Positions 8,801-15,856 are shown, counted from the stretch's first letter. The stretch: DNA of 64,000 nucleotides from Methylobrevis albus (GCF_015904235.1 NZ_JADZLT010000052.1:186001-250000); one strand, 5' to 3'. Numbers and translations are program-made. The notes: generated by a model not told the origin, from the sequence alone.

Positions 8801-8990
8801 ACCAGTCCGCGACATCCTTGCCGCGCCAGACCAGCTGCGGATCGAGATCGGGGTTGCGCCGCGGATAAGCGAGCTGCACCGGCGTCTTCTCCGCCTCGCT
8901 CATCACGCTCTCATACTCCGCCGTCGGAATATTCTTCCGCGTGGCGGCATCATGGCGCAGGCTCTCGACGGCGATGGGCTTCTTGGTCAT
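5829..8990 (-). CDS. Type III-like site-specific DNA adenine methyltransferase (Mod)
   Basis: A 1053-aa methyltransferase. Motif IV DPPY lies at residues 161-164 (CIYFDPPYGIKFN) and the AdoMet-binding motif I, DPTCGSGT, near 455. This order (IV before I) is the beta class of N6-adenine or N4-cytosine enzymes, and DPPY favours adenine. Between them, residues about 253-436 (7680-8230) form the target-recognition region, and this DNA is strikingly AT-richer than its flanks. The long C-terminal part (from about 530) is typical of large Mod proteins and ends KVINHLGDEVMKVF. The ATG at 8990 shares one base with the upstream nuclease stop; an in-frame GTG one codon earlier is the alternative. It should protect self DNA from the neighbouring Res. 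Confidence 0.9.
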   Translation of the reverse strand: MTKKPIAVESLRHDAATRKNIPTAEYESVMSEAEKTPVQLAYPRRNPDLDPQLVWRGKDVADWSDLIVAAPPLYIQEKVHPKVIIDDLKREARRRAMADAPPAPDLFADFNGLPDREAATEFYAHDQHWSNRMISGDSLSVMASLAEREGLRGKVQCIYFDPPYGIKFNSNFQWSTTSRDVKDGARDQITREPEQVRAFRDTWRDGIHSYLTYLRDRLTVARDLLHESGSIFVQIGDENVHRVRAVMDEVFGESNYISSIIIQKVTGVSTNYLTDQNDVILFYAKNSDKTKFRRMFVQKMDVESASGRYSRAIDSAGQTRVLTAAEKDDPTVLSTDLQAYRGDNLVSSEFRPDTTVDFTFQGNRIHPGSSNHWKTSLTGLARASKATRIEGTRGAKLQYIRQLADFAVIEKGNVWTDISGAVQSRSDPKIYVVQTSSAAVARCILMATDPGDLVLDPTCGSGTTATVAEQWGRRWITIDTSRVAIALARSRLMGARYPYYLLADSPEGQRKEGEVTRSAPKMAPTRGDVRHGFVYERVPHITLKSIANNAEIDVIWERRQPAVDDARAALNAALKGHPVSFKVETGGRAGATIDFAATGEVTLPSGEAAPADGFMEWEIPREAPEVAGKGGWPPAAREALARFWDARIARQKEIDASIAARAEFEYLYDKPYADNSRVRVAGPFTVESLSPHRTLAVDQNDELIDLLEAAEGRRKTAERGDAVTDFAHMILENLKAAGLQQAHKADRISFTSLTGWPGRFICAEGLFLEGEPGGSAAGPDAAGAGASPKVKRAGIFIGPEFGTVSRPDLVAAAREAGDAGFDVLVACAFSYDAHSAEFDRLGRVTVLKARMNPDLHMGADLKATGAGNLFVIFGEPDIRFVVGGTAKCLMEIENRKARIQTINYELTGHSKLKDDETKAVVTRLQLEKAKGERFIAAAEALPDDQVLVEIWGVDVFKPQTGEVISEGTDGIALWMLDTDYNEESFFVRHAYFLGANDPYKALKTTLKAEIDQEAWDTLHSDTSRPFAKPASGRIAVKVINHLGDEVMKVFTVE

Positions 8991-9631
8991 CACTGTTCTC
9001 CGTCCCTACTGCTGAGATCTTGTCCGAAGAACAGATTGCAACCGATATGACTGATTTGGAGATCTTCTCCGCATGAGTGAGTATGAATGGATAGAAACGA
9101 CCATTTCAGAGTATGGTTTGTAGAAGCTCCCTTTTGATTGCAAGGCAAATTTGTATCCATGTAATTTCGTATTTCGTCCATTAAGACAGAGATATTTTTT
9201 TTCTTTACATATGTGATAACAAGGCCACGCCCCTCGCGCCCTGTTGTGTACCTGTTTAGTAATTGGTCGAGTCCAGATACATGGTATGCTGGTCCATTGT
9301 AAATTTTGGCCTCTCCAAGTTTTCGGCGTTTCGGGCTACAGTGATCTGCTTCGATAACAAGATCAACATGTCCATTTGAATTTGTTTCTTGGGTAACGGT
9401 TAGTCCTGGGATCGATAGTGCAGCAGCAAGCACCCCAGTAAGCCCATTCTCGTTCAAGTTAGCGTAGTTCTTTCCATTTTGCTCTATTTTGATGACGGCG
9501 TCTTCTAAAATGGCATCAAACGCTTTGTCGAATTCAATCTCATTTTTAGCCGACAACAATTCGAAATACGATGGGGCCTTGCTTTTTGCCAGCAGGAACA
9601 GGGCAAATAAGCTATTTTCGGTGTCGGTCAT
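8990..9631 (-). CDS. Small PD-(D/E)XK nuclease-like protein between res and mod
   Basis: A 213-aa protein with a restriction-endonuclease-fold core: an acidic residue in LNENGLTGVLAAAL (about E61), D90 in GHVDLVIE, then E107-A-K109 in KLGEAKIYNGP, and Q123 in GLDQLLNRYTTGREGRGLVI, the spacing seen in PD-(D/E)XK enzymes. After it come a VITYVKKKN strand and a less clear C-terminal domain. The start overlaps the res stop by 4 nt (ATGA) and the stop overlaps the mod start by 1 nt, so this is a true third subunit of the operon. The whole gene is AT-rich unlike its neighbours. The standard two-gene type III system does not have such a gene. It may act as an extra nuclease or as a DNA-end or methylation reader. 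Confidence 0.75.
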   Translation of the reverse strand: MTDTENSLFALFLLAKSKAPSYFELLSAKNEIEFDKAFDAILEDAVIKIEQNGKNYANLNENGLTGVLAAALSIPGLTVTQETNSNGHVDLVIEADHCSPKRRKLGEAKIYNGPAYHVSGLDQLLNRYTTGREGRGLVITYVKKKNISVLMDEIRNYMDTNLPCNQKGASTNHTLKWSFLSIHTHSCGEDLQISHIGCNLFFGQDLSSRDGEQ

Positions 9632-12600
9632 GACGTCACCTCAGTAGATGCTGCCAAGGTCCAGCTCACTTCAATGTTCGAGGCCCAAGTGCGCCAATCC
9701 GCATCGGACATAACTCCATCTTTAAGCCAGTCGCTTAATTTGCGAACCAATTCAGCCTCAGAGATATTCTCCTGTTCGGAGTTATTCGCGTGCATCACCA
9801 TTCTCAGCAGTCCAACCGATCGGCTGGAGAGAAGCGCAACCACAGCCAGAGCATCCGAAATTTCGCAATTTACCTCATTTGTTGCGGCACGAATTGAAGA
9901 AAGATTAATTGAATTTTGAACTGACGATTCAAGTTTTTTCCATAAGGCTTTATTGAATCGAGTTAGATTCTGTTGATCTCCAAAGTGTGTTTTTATTGAA
10001 TATTCAGATCTAACGCGCCTTGATTCAAAATTCATCCCAGTTGAGTCTGCTGAAAATTTAAGTATTAGTTTGTTGAACTCCGCCTCGATTTCATAGACGG
10101 CGGTGAACTCGGCGAAGGCCCAGCGGCCGAACTTGCCGAGGTTGTTCACGCCGGGCACCCAGTAGGCGCGCATGGTGTTCGCCTTCTCCTTGGCGTCCTC
10201 GCCGCGAAAGCCTTTGATCTCGACAATGAGGTTGAGCGGTTCCGGCCGGCCGTCGTCGATCCGGACGATGAAATCGGGGAGATATCTGTGGGCGGTCGAG
10301 CCGGTCAGATACGGCACCTCGAGGCCGAGGCCCTGGTTCTTGACATAGGCGCGCACGCGGGGATGGGCTTCGGCGACGCGGCAGAATTCCGCCTCCCAGT
10401 CGCTGTCGCAGACGACCCAGTTGACGTGACACTTCGGCGGCGGGCCGCCGGTCTCCCAGCGGGTTTCCTTCGAAGTCGTGAAGTTGACGAAGGCCGTAGA
10501 GCCGGTCGGATTATAGGCGTCGAGGATCGCCTTGACTGGGTTCTCGCCGACCAGGCTGAGCGTGATCGCCGCCTTGATCCGCTCGGCCGCCATGTCGGCG
10601 ATTTCCTTGTAGACCAGCTGCGCCGGATAGGTGCCGCCCGTGCAGCGCAGATAGCCGCCCTCCAGCCACTGGCGCGTGATGCGCTTCAGCTGGCCGAACA
10701 GATGCAGCTTCGGCTCCTCGCCGGGGTCGCGGTATTTGGCGTAGAGCAGGTGCCGGGTGAGGTGGAACAGGATCGTCGACGCGCGCATGTCGTCGAGGTG
10801 GGCGATCGTGAGGTCGACGCCCTCGCCGATGATGCCCTGGTTCTTTGTCACCGAGGGCCCGACCAGCTGCGGCGTCAGTTCGAGCACGTGGTCGGGGCCG
10901 AAGCTCGCCTCCAGCCGCTCGTCGGGCAGTTCGACCCGGTAGCCCTCGACGCGCGGAAAGACGATCTCGAGGCCGTCGCGATCCGGCTTCACGGCGTGGA
11001 CCCGCACCGTCTCGCGCGGCTTGGCCGGCGGCGAGACCACCGGTTTGGCGGCAAAGTCGAACGGAATGCCGAGCACGTCGGCATATTCGACGTTGAACAG
11101 GCCCTGGTCGTTGAGCTCGTAGGACTGGCGGCGCAGGCCGCGGCCGACCACCTGCTCGCAGAGCAGCTGGGTGCCGAAAGCGCGCACGCCGAGGATATGA
11201 GTGACGGTGTTGGCGTCCCAGCCTTCGGTCAGCATCGACACCGAGACGACGCAGCGGATCTGCTCGCCGAGCTTGCCCGTCTTGCCGACGGTGTTCATCA
11301 CCTCGCGCAGCAGCGTCGCCTCATCGATGTCGTCGCCCGCCTGGGCATTGCCGGTGCGCTCGACCATCTCGCGGCGGAAGCGCTCGATCTCGTCGGCGGC
11401 GATCTCGCGAAAATCCTTGTCCAGCGCCTCGCCGGATTCGAGCTGCGCGCTGTCGATCAGGATGGTGTTCGGCCGAGCGATGCGGTTGCCGAAGTCGTCG
11501 TAGTTCTGGAACAGCGGCAGGCGGCCGTTCTCGAGCGTGGTCGATCCGTCGTTGTTGTCGCGATGGAAGCCGGAGACGTATTTGTAGATGAGCTCGGACG
11601 TCGAGGTGTTGTTGCACACGACGATGAAGACCGGCGGCACACCGATGCCCTCGGCCGCCCACAGCGCGAACGTCTTCGCATAGTGGCCGTAAAGGGCCTC
11701 GAGCGCGGTCAGCAGTTCGGCGGGCAGGCTGAGCGGGTCGAGCGAGCGGCCGGAGGCGCCGCGCCCCTTCTTCGGCAGCTTCTTGCCGATATGGTCCCAG
11801 AGATTGCGGAATTTCGGCGTATCGCCGCCCGGTACGTTGTCGGCGACGGGCACGCGCGGCAGCTTGACGATGCCGCATTCGATGGCGTCCATCAGCGAGA
11901 AGTCGCTCATGGTCCAGGGAAACAGCGTGCCCTCGATATAGCCCGACCCACGCAGGAAGAACGGCGTCGCGGACAGGTCGTAGACGAGCGCGATGCCGAG
12001 CTTGCGCTTGACCGCTTCGAGGCCGGAAATCCACATCCGGGCCGCCTCGTTGTTCTCCTTCGCCTCCTCCTTTTCCTCGCCCTTCAGGTCGTCCTCGGTG
12101 TCGCTGACGCGCTCGCGGTAGCAATGATGCGCCTCGTCGTTCAGCACGACGATCGACTTCATGCCCATCAGGTCGGGCATCACGCGCTGGAGCATCTGGC
12201 CTTCGGTTTCGAGTGTCTGCAGCTTCTCGCCGCGCCATCCCTCGATCGCCGTGCGGGTACCCTTGGCGACCTCCATGCGCTCGCGCAGCTTGAAGGCGTG
12301 ATAGTTGGTGATGACGATCTTGGCTCGGTCGATGTCGGCCAGCATGTCCGGCGGCACGATCTCGCGATGCCGGTAGTAGCTCTCGGTATCGTTGGGCAGC
12401 AGGACACGCAGGCGGTCGCGGATGGTGATGCCTGGCGCGACGATGAGAAAGCCGCGGGAGTACTGCCGGCTGTTCGGGTGCCGGACGGCGTTCACCGTCT
12501 GCCAGGCGATCAGCATCGCCATGACGGTGGTCTTGCCGGCGCCGGTGGCGAGCTTCAGGGCGAGGCGCAGCAGCTCGGGGTTCGCCTGCGCGTTGGCTCC

Positions 12601-13074
12601 CTTGATATGGGCCCAGAATTTCGCCGCTCTCGCGCCGAGCTTCGGCGCGACCTCGACGAGCCAGATCGCGGTCTCGACGGCCTCGATCTGGCAGAAGAAC
12701 GGCTTGATGCCGTTGAACTCGTGGTGTCGCCAGTGCTGCAGCAGGCGGGCGGTTTCCGGGGTGACCAGCCATTGGTCCGGGTTCGGCAGGTTGCGCCAGG
12801 TCTCGACATAGGTCCGGATCTCGTTGATGATCGGCGTCGGATTGTATTCCTGCTCCTCGGTCGACAGGTCGTCGTCGCCGCCGAGGGGGAGCGAGCCCTG
12901 CTTCTGGTTTTGCCGCCGCTTCTTCGGCTTCGGAACGGGCGTGATCAGGTCCGACCGGCGCCGCGTCTCGATGATCCGGTTGGTGGGCTGGCCATCGGCA
13001 TCGAGCTCCCAGTGCCGCGCCGGAAAGGCATAGGGCGCGTTGAGGATCGGCTTTTCGAAGAATTGCTCAGTCAT
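9628..13074 (-). CDS. Type III-like restriction endonuclease Res subunit (SF2 translocase plus nuclease)
   Basis: A 1148-aa protein. The N-terminus (FEKPILNAPYAFPARHWELD) resembles the family NCBI calls BPTD_3080-type restriction endonucleases, recalled from memory. SF2 motor motifs: Walker A LATGAGKTTVMAML near 172, DEAH-type box VLNDEAHH near 310, and SMLTEGWDANTVTHILGVRAF with QVVGRGLRR as motifs V and VI. A nuclease motif follows near 930-955: LPDFIVRI, then LIVEIKGFRG, a PD-(D/E)XK signature. The ATG at 13074 (AAAGGTG just before it) is preferred over an upstream in-frame start because the preceding HTH gene overlaps it by 8 nt. The last ~140 residues (9660-10085) are encoded by AT-rich DNA. 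It pairs with Mod to cut unmodified DNA. Confidence 0.9.
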   Translation of the reverse strand: MTEQFFEKPILNAPYAFPARHWELDADGQPTNRIIETRRRSDLITPVPKPKKRRQNQKQGSLPLGGDDDLSTEEQEYNPTPIINEIRTYVETWRNLPNPDQWLVTPETARLLQHWRHHEFNGIKPFFCQIEAVETAIWLVEVAPKLGARAAKFWAHIKGANAQANPELLRLALKLATGAGKTTVMAMLIAWQTVNAVRHPNSRQYSRGFLIVAPGITIRDRLRVLLPNDTESYYRHREIVPPDMLADIDRAKIVITNYHAFKLRERMEVAKGTRTAIEGWRGEKLQTLETEGQMLQRVMPDLMGMKSIVVLNDEAHHCYRERVSDTEDDLKGEEKEEAKENNEAARMWISGLEAVKRKLGIALVYDLSATPFFLRGSGYIEGTLFPWTMSDFSLMDAIECGIVKLPRVPVADNVPGGDTPKFRNLWDHIGKKLPKKGRGASGRSLDPLSLPAELLTALEALYGHYAKTFALWAAEGIGVPPVFIVVCNNTSTSELIYKYVSGFHRDNNDGSTTLENGRLPLFQNYDDFGNRIARPNTILIDSAQLESGEALDKDFREIAADEIERFRREMVERTGNAQAGDDIDEATLLREVMNTVGKTGKLGEQIRCVVSVSMLTEGWDANTVTHILGVRAFGTQLLCEQVVGRGLRRQSYELNDQGLFNVEYADVLGIPFDFAAKPVVSPPAKPRETVRVHAVKPDRDGLEIVFPRVEGYRVELPDERLEASFGPDHVLELTPQLVGPSVTKNQGIIGEGVDLTIAHLDDMRASTILFHLTRHLLYAKYRDPGEEPKLHLFGQLKRITRQWLEGGYLRCTGGTYPAQLVYKEIADMAAERIKAAITLSLVGENPVKAILDAYNPTGSTAFVNFTTSKETRWETGGPPPKCHVNWVVCDSDWEAEFCRVAEAHPRVRAYVKNQGLGLEVPYLTGSTAHRYLPDFIVRIDDGRPEPLNLIVEIKGFRGEDAKEKANTMRAYWVPGVNNLGKFGRWAFAEFTAVYEIEAEFNKLILKFSADSTGMNFESRRVRSEYSIKTHFGDQQNLTRFNKALWKKLESSVQNSINLSSIRAATNEVNCEISDALAVVALLSSRSVGLLRMVMHANNSEQENISEAELVRKLSDWLKDGVMSDADWRTWASNIEVSWTLAASTEVTS

Positions 13075-13276
13075 GCGCGTCACCTTTCGAGGCTTCGCCT
13101 TCAACCGCCGCCTTTTGATCTTTAATCCACTGCTCGAGATCGGATCGTTTGAAACGCCACTGCCCACGCACCTTTATCGCAGGATGCTGGCCGTGCTGCG
13201 CCTTCGTATAGACAGCCGTCTCGGCGACTTTCAGCAACACCGCCACCTCAGGGAGCATGAGAATCGAGTCCGGCAT
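13067..13276 (-). CDS. Helix-turn-helix (HTH_17/excisionase-like) DNA-binding protein
   Basis: A 69-aa protein of the MerR/excisionase-like HTH_17 family: LPEVAVLLKVAETAVYTKAQHGQHPAIKVRGQWRF forms the winged helix, then KRSDLEQWIKDQK, the standard family ending. Such proteins bind DNA as regulators or excisionases. ATG at 13276 is chosen because AAAAGG lies 8 nt upstream; an ATG at 13306 has no ribosome site. It is the first gene of the res-nuclease-mod operon and overlaps res by 8 nt, so control of the restriction genes, as in C-protein-regulated systems, is the likely role. An excisionase origin from a mobile element is the alternative. Confidence 0.8.
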   Translation of the reverse strand: MPDSILMLPEVAVLLKVAETAVYTKAQHGQHPAIKVRGQWRFKRSDLEQWIKDQKAAVEGEASKGDAHD

Positions 13277-13315
13277 GGACCCGACCTTTTCTCGATTCGA
13301 ATGCATCAGAAGATG

Positions 13316-13738
13316 CTAGACTTTGCCAAACCTGACTAGGTGTGCTTCAGAATGGCCTTGAAAGCGGACACGGTGCGGATACAAGCAAAAGCCCCGCTGG
13401 CGAGGCTTTTGCATATCCTGCTGCATTAATTCTTGTATTTTGGTTGCGGTAGCAGCGTTGGAACCTGTGAAGTTCAGGTTATGAGCCTCAAGTTCAACCG
13501 TTGATGTTCGCACTCCAGCGGGTTCGGATCTGGCAGCCGAGCCATCGTCACCTGGGGCGCCTTGTCTCCCGTCTAGGATCGCCCCGACGTTGTCCGGCCC
13601 GAGCAGCGTCAGCCGCAGAACGCGGGTCAGGTAGGACGGCGCAATCCCTTCGTGTTCTGCGAGATCGTTGATCGTCGCGAACTGCCCGGTCTCCAGCGCC
13701 CGCTTCCACCGGAACGCCCGGGCCAGCGCCTTGACGAG
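13316..13738 (-). pseudogene. Remnant of a recombinase-associated conserved protein (C-terminal part)
   Basis: The minus frame is open from 13738 to 13316 and begins abruptly with LVKALARAFRWKRALETG, followed by FATINDLAEHEGIAPSYLTRVLRLTLLGPD and VGAILDGRQ. This block matches my memory of the C-terminal domain of a protein family found next to site-specific recombinases in rhizobial genomes; it holds a helix-turn-helix-like core. No N-terminus exists, because at about 13737 the sequence switches to a phage gene fragment on the other strand. The tail after about residue 75 runs through a terminator-like hairpin and is probably not native. Treated as a broken gene. Confidence 0.6.
13385..13412. 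terminator. Bidirectional hairpin, terminator-like
   Basis: GCAAAAGCC (13385-13393) pairs with GGCTTTTGC (13404-13412); two inner pairs and one mismatch extend it to a CTGG loop. The A-tract and T-tract sit inside the stem, so it can work for either strand. It lies upstream of the restriction operon and may insulate it from the phage debris. Confidence 0.65.
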
Positions 13739-13993
13739 AACCTCTCCGACGCCGCCGACCTCGCCGGCACCGCAATCCCCATCGCCGCAGCCGACGACAA
13801 CAAGCTGCAGGTGCTCGACATCTTCCGTCCGGCCGTGCGCTACGTCCGCGCGGTGGTCACCCGCGGCACGGCGGACGCGGTGTTCGACGGGGTGTTCGCG
13901 GTCCAGTATGGCCCGCTTAAGGGGCCGGTGACGCAGGACGCGACTGTGGCCGGATCTAGACGTGGGTGTCGCCGGGGGAGGGGGCGGCTTGAT
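13736..13993 (+). pseudogene. Phage gene fragment (5'-truncated, frameshifted)
   Basis: The plus frame from 13736 reads ENLSDAADLAGTAIPIAAADD, then KLQVLDIFRPAVRYVRAVVTRGT and VFAVQYGPLKGPVTQDATVAG. This resembles a small conserved protein of rhizobial prophages. The beginning is cut at the junction with the recombinase-associated remnant. Near 13950 the frame is lost; shifting it restores a VSPGEGAA ending and a stop at about 13993. A short stretch after it (TGSPPTAPRINA, ending at 14047) may be the remains of the next phage ORF. Confidence 0.55.
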
Positions 13994-14085
13994 GTCGTAG
14001 GCCTCATCACTGGCTCACCGCCGACCGCGCCCCGCATCAACGCGTGATCTAAACCGGCCTGAGCTTCTTTCGTCTGTGCTGGCCA

Positions 14086-14466
14086 ATGACCGTGCCAACT
14101 ACGACCCTGAAACTGGCCCCAGTGGTGAACTGCATCGGCGTCAGCTTGCCGAGCTGGACCCACACCCGCTGGCTGCTCGTCGCGAACGATGGACCAGCTC
14201 GCCGACGCTTATGGCCATGGGGGCGAGCTTCGCTATCGCTGCAGTCGGCGCGATGACCCTGTTCCATCGCCGCGCCACCTAACGGTAGTTCCGTCCTGGT
14301 ACGCGTCGTCGACGAAGTTTCCGGCGCGCTCCTCAAGCAAGAGATCGCCGTCGACCTGCCAGCGGCCACGAAATTCCCGTCGCCGCGGCTGTTCCTGAAC
14401 ACCGGTGCGACGGCCGCTGCCGTCGCCTACGATTGCGCCGGGGTCTACGTCGAGGCAGCCTTCTAA
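14086..14466 (+). pseudogene. Phage structural-type gene with two compensating frameshifts
   Basis: Read from ATG 14086 the protein starts MTVPTTTLKLAPVVNCIGVS and runs to LLVANDG. One base appears lost near 14191; the next frame gives SSPTLMAMGASFAIAAVGAM. A one-base insertion at about 14265 (CTG TTC C ATC GCC) restores the first frame, giving IAAPPNGSSVLVRVVDEVSG and ending FLNTGATAAAVAYDCAGVYVEAAF before TAA at 14464. The net length, 127 codons, is exact. Without correction, translation stops at TGA 14254. The composition resembles small phage tail-region proteins; the exact family is not recognised. No ribosome site was checked beyond a weak purine run. Confidence 0.6.
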
Positions 14467-14483
14467 AATACAAGGAGGCACCG

Positions 14484-14612
14484 GAATTTGACTGGACCAA
14501 ACGGAATGTCCTGAGGCAACGGAGCCTATGTGCGGAGGAGATAGAGGGCGTCTTCGGGCCTTACAGGTTGGCGATGCGCAAGTGCATTGCGCGCACGCAC
14601 CAACAAGTCTAG
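14484..14612 (+). pseudogene. BrnT-toxin-like N-terminal scrap
   Basis: After an AAGGAGG at 14472-14478, the plus frame reads EFDWTKRNVLRQ and then EEIEGVFGPYR before a stop at 14610. BrnT ribonuclease toxins begin with F-[DE]-W-D-x-x-N and continue to EIE-x-[VL]F, so this looks like the first ~25 residues of one. The middle is poorly conserved, there is no catalytic part and no BrnA antitoxin. Low confidence. Confidence 0.25.
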
Positions 14613-14837
14613 CCTTTCGGCCTCAGGTCTTGTCAAATACCCACGCAATTGGAAACGAAGCGCGCCCAGCTCGATTTCTTCAATTGATGAGACACCTAGG
14701 CCGCGCAGATGATCGTCAAGCCGCAACCGGCTCCGATGCTCTGCAACGATCTTAAGCCGGCGGCGGGTGATTGCGGGCAGCGTTTTGGCGCCCTCGGGTG
14801 GACGAGATGATCGACGTCGAGGTCGCCCCACCGCCAC
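14526..14837 (-). CDS. Small hypothetical protein with HEPN-like RNxxxH motif
   Basis: 103 aa from a GTG at 14837. The C-terminal half is helical (SIEEIELGALRFQLRGYL, PEAERLDLLVRARNALAHRQP) and contains R83-N84-x3-H88. HEPN ribonuclease domains carry an R-x4-6-H motif, usually written RN-x-x-x-H, at the start of a helix, often followed by a proline-containing stretch as here. The N-terminal 30 residues are basic and low-complexity and may not be native. It lies 14 nt after the LysR gene on the same strand but next to phage debris, so it could also be a truncated fragment of a larger protein. Its 3' end overlaps the BrnT-like scrap. Confidence 0.4.
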   Translation of the reverse strand: MAVGRPRRRSSRPPEGAKTLPAITRRRLKIVAEHRSRLRLDDHLRGLGVSSIEEIELGALRFQLRGYLTRPEAERLDLLVRARNALAHRQPVRPEDALYLLRT

Positions 14838-14851
14838 GTATCTTCAATAGA

Positions 14852-15763
14852 TCAGCTGCGCGGCGACGAGCCGCCCCACTCGTGCACGAGCATGTCCCGA
14901 AAGCGGACGGCCGCGGGTGAAAGGCGGCGGCCCCGGCGTTCGACGAGGCCGATCGAACGGCTGACGATCGGGTCGACCAGCGTCACGGTCGCGATCAGCG
15001 GGTGCTCGACCTGCGGCGTCGCGAGCTTCGGGACCACCGACACGCCGAGACCCGCCTCGACCAGCCCCAATGACGTCGACAGGTGATTGACTTCATAGAA
15101 CCAGTTGAGATGCAGGTTGGCCCGGGCCAGCGCCTGATCGAGCACCGCGCGATTGCCGGATGTCTTGGAGACCCCGATCATGGGATGGCCTTCGAGGTCG
15201 CGCCAGGTCAGCGATCCCGCTTTCGCAAACGGATGGTCGCGGCGGCAGGCCAGCACGAAGGGATCGTCGACGAGCGCGGTGAAGCTCAGGTCGTCGCGCG
15301 CCGCACCCGTGATGTTGATCCCGAACTCCACCTCGCCATTCGCGACGGCTTCCAGGCCCTCGTTGGCGGAGAGGTCCAGGATGCGGAAGCGGATACCGGG
15401 ATAGCGGGCATTGAAAGCTTCGATCACACGCGGCAGGAAGTAGAAGGCCGCCGTCGGCACCGAGGCCAGCGTCACCTGCGCCCGGTGTCGCCCGCCGAGA
15501 TCCGAGATCGAGAGGATCGATTCCTCGAACTCGTCGACCAGCCGGCGCACGAGCGGCAGCAACTCGCGACCGACGTGCGTCGGCGCGACATGGCGCGTCG
15601 TCCGCTCGATCAACTGAGCGCCGACGGCCTCTTCCAGACCCTTGATCCGCCGCGACAGCGCCGGCTGCGACAGGTTCAGCCGCCGCGCCGCCTCGTTGAA
15701 GGAGGAATGCTCCAGCACGGCAAGAAAGGCCTTGAGGTCGAGGAACTCGAAATTATTCCGCAT
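14852..15763 (-). CDS. LysR-family transcriptional regulator
   Basis: 303 aa. Residues 6-65 form the winged helix-turn-helix typical of the family (FLAVLEHSSFNEAARRLNLS, then QPALSRRIKGLEEAVGAQLI and RTTRHVAPTHVGREL). The rest is the periplasmic-binding-protein-like effector domain (VTLASVPTAAFYFLPRVIEAF, FGINITGAARDDLSF, GLGVSVVPKL). The ATG at 15763 faces the tautomerase and tctCBA genes across 93 nt, so it most likely controls that operon in response to a tri- or dicarboxylate. The reading frame stays open for another 1.5 kb upstream of the start, but that part is only a shadow of the opposite genes. Confidence 0.9.
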   Translation of the reverse strand: MRNNFEFLDLKAFLAVLEHSSFNEAARRLNLSQPALSRRIKGLEEAVGAQLIERTTRHVAPTHVGRELLPLVRRLVDEFEESILSISDLGGRHRAQVTLASVPTAAFYFLPRVIEAFNARYPGIRFRILDLSANEGLEAVANGEVEFGINITGAARDDLSFTALVDDPFVLACRRDHPFAKAGSLTWRDLEGHPMIGVSKTSGNRAVLDQALARANLHLNWFYEVNHLSTSLGLVEAGLGVSVVPKLATPQVEHPLIATVTLVDPIVSRSIGLVERRGRRLSPAAVRFRDMLVHEWGGSSPRS

Positions 15764-15770
15764 CGTGCAT

Positions 15771-15793
15771 AAATGACGCCAATCTTCGCATTT
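15771..15793. promoter_or_regulatory. Possible LysR-type binding site in the divergent region
   Basis: AAATG at 15771-15775 and CATTT at 15789-15793 form an inverted repeat with a 13-nt spacer, between the LysR start and the tautomerase start. Position fits a LysR recall site; the arms are short. Confidence 0.3.
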
Positions 15794-15856
15794 CACAACA
15801 GAATGACGATCCGGCATTCCATTCTTCCAACACGCCCTGGAAGGAGCCGACCGCCG

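Noticed and set aside
10288..13125. A plus-strand open frame of more than 900 codons opposite res
   Set aside because: It is the antisense shadow of the GC-rich res gene; it is rich in Arg, Asp, Glu and His, lacks any family motif, and res on the other strand shows clear helicase and nuclease motifs.
13385..13412. Coding part of the minus-strand frame ending at 13316
   Set aside because: It is a strong symmetrical hairpin and the frame through it does not resemble protein; kept only as the tail of a remnant.
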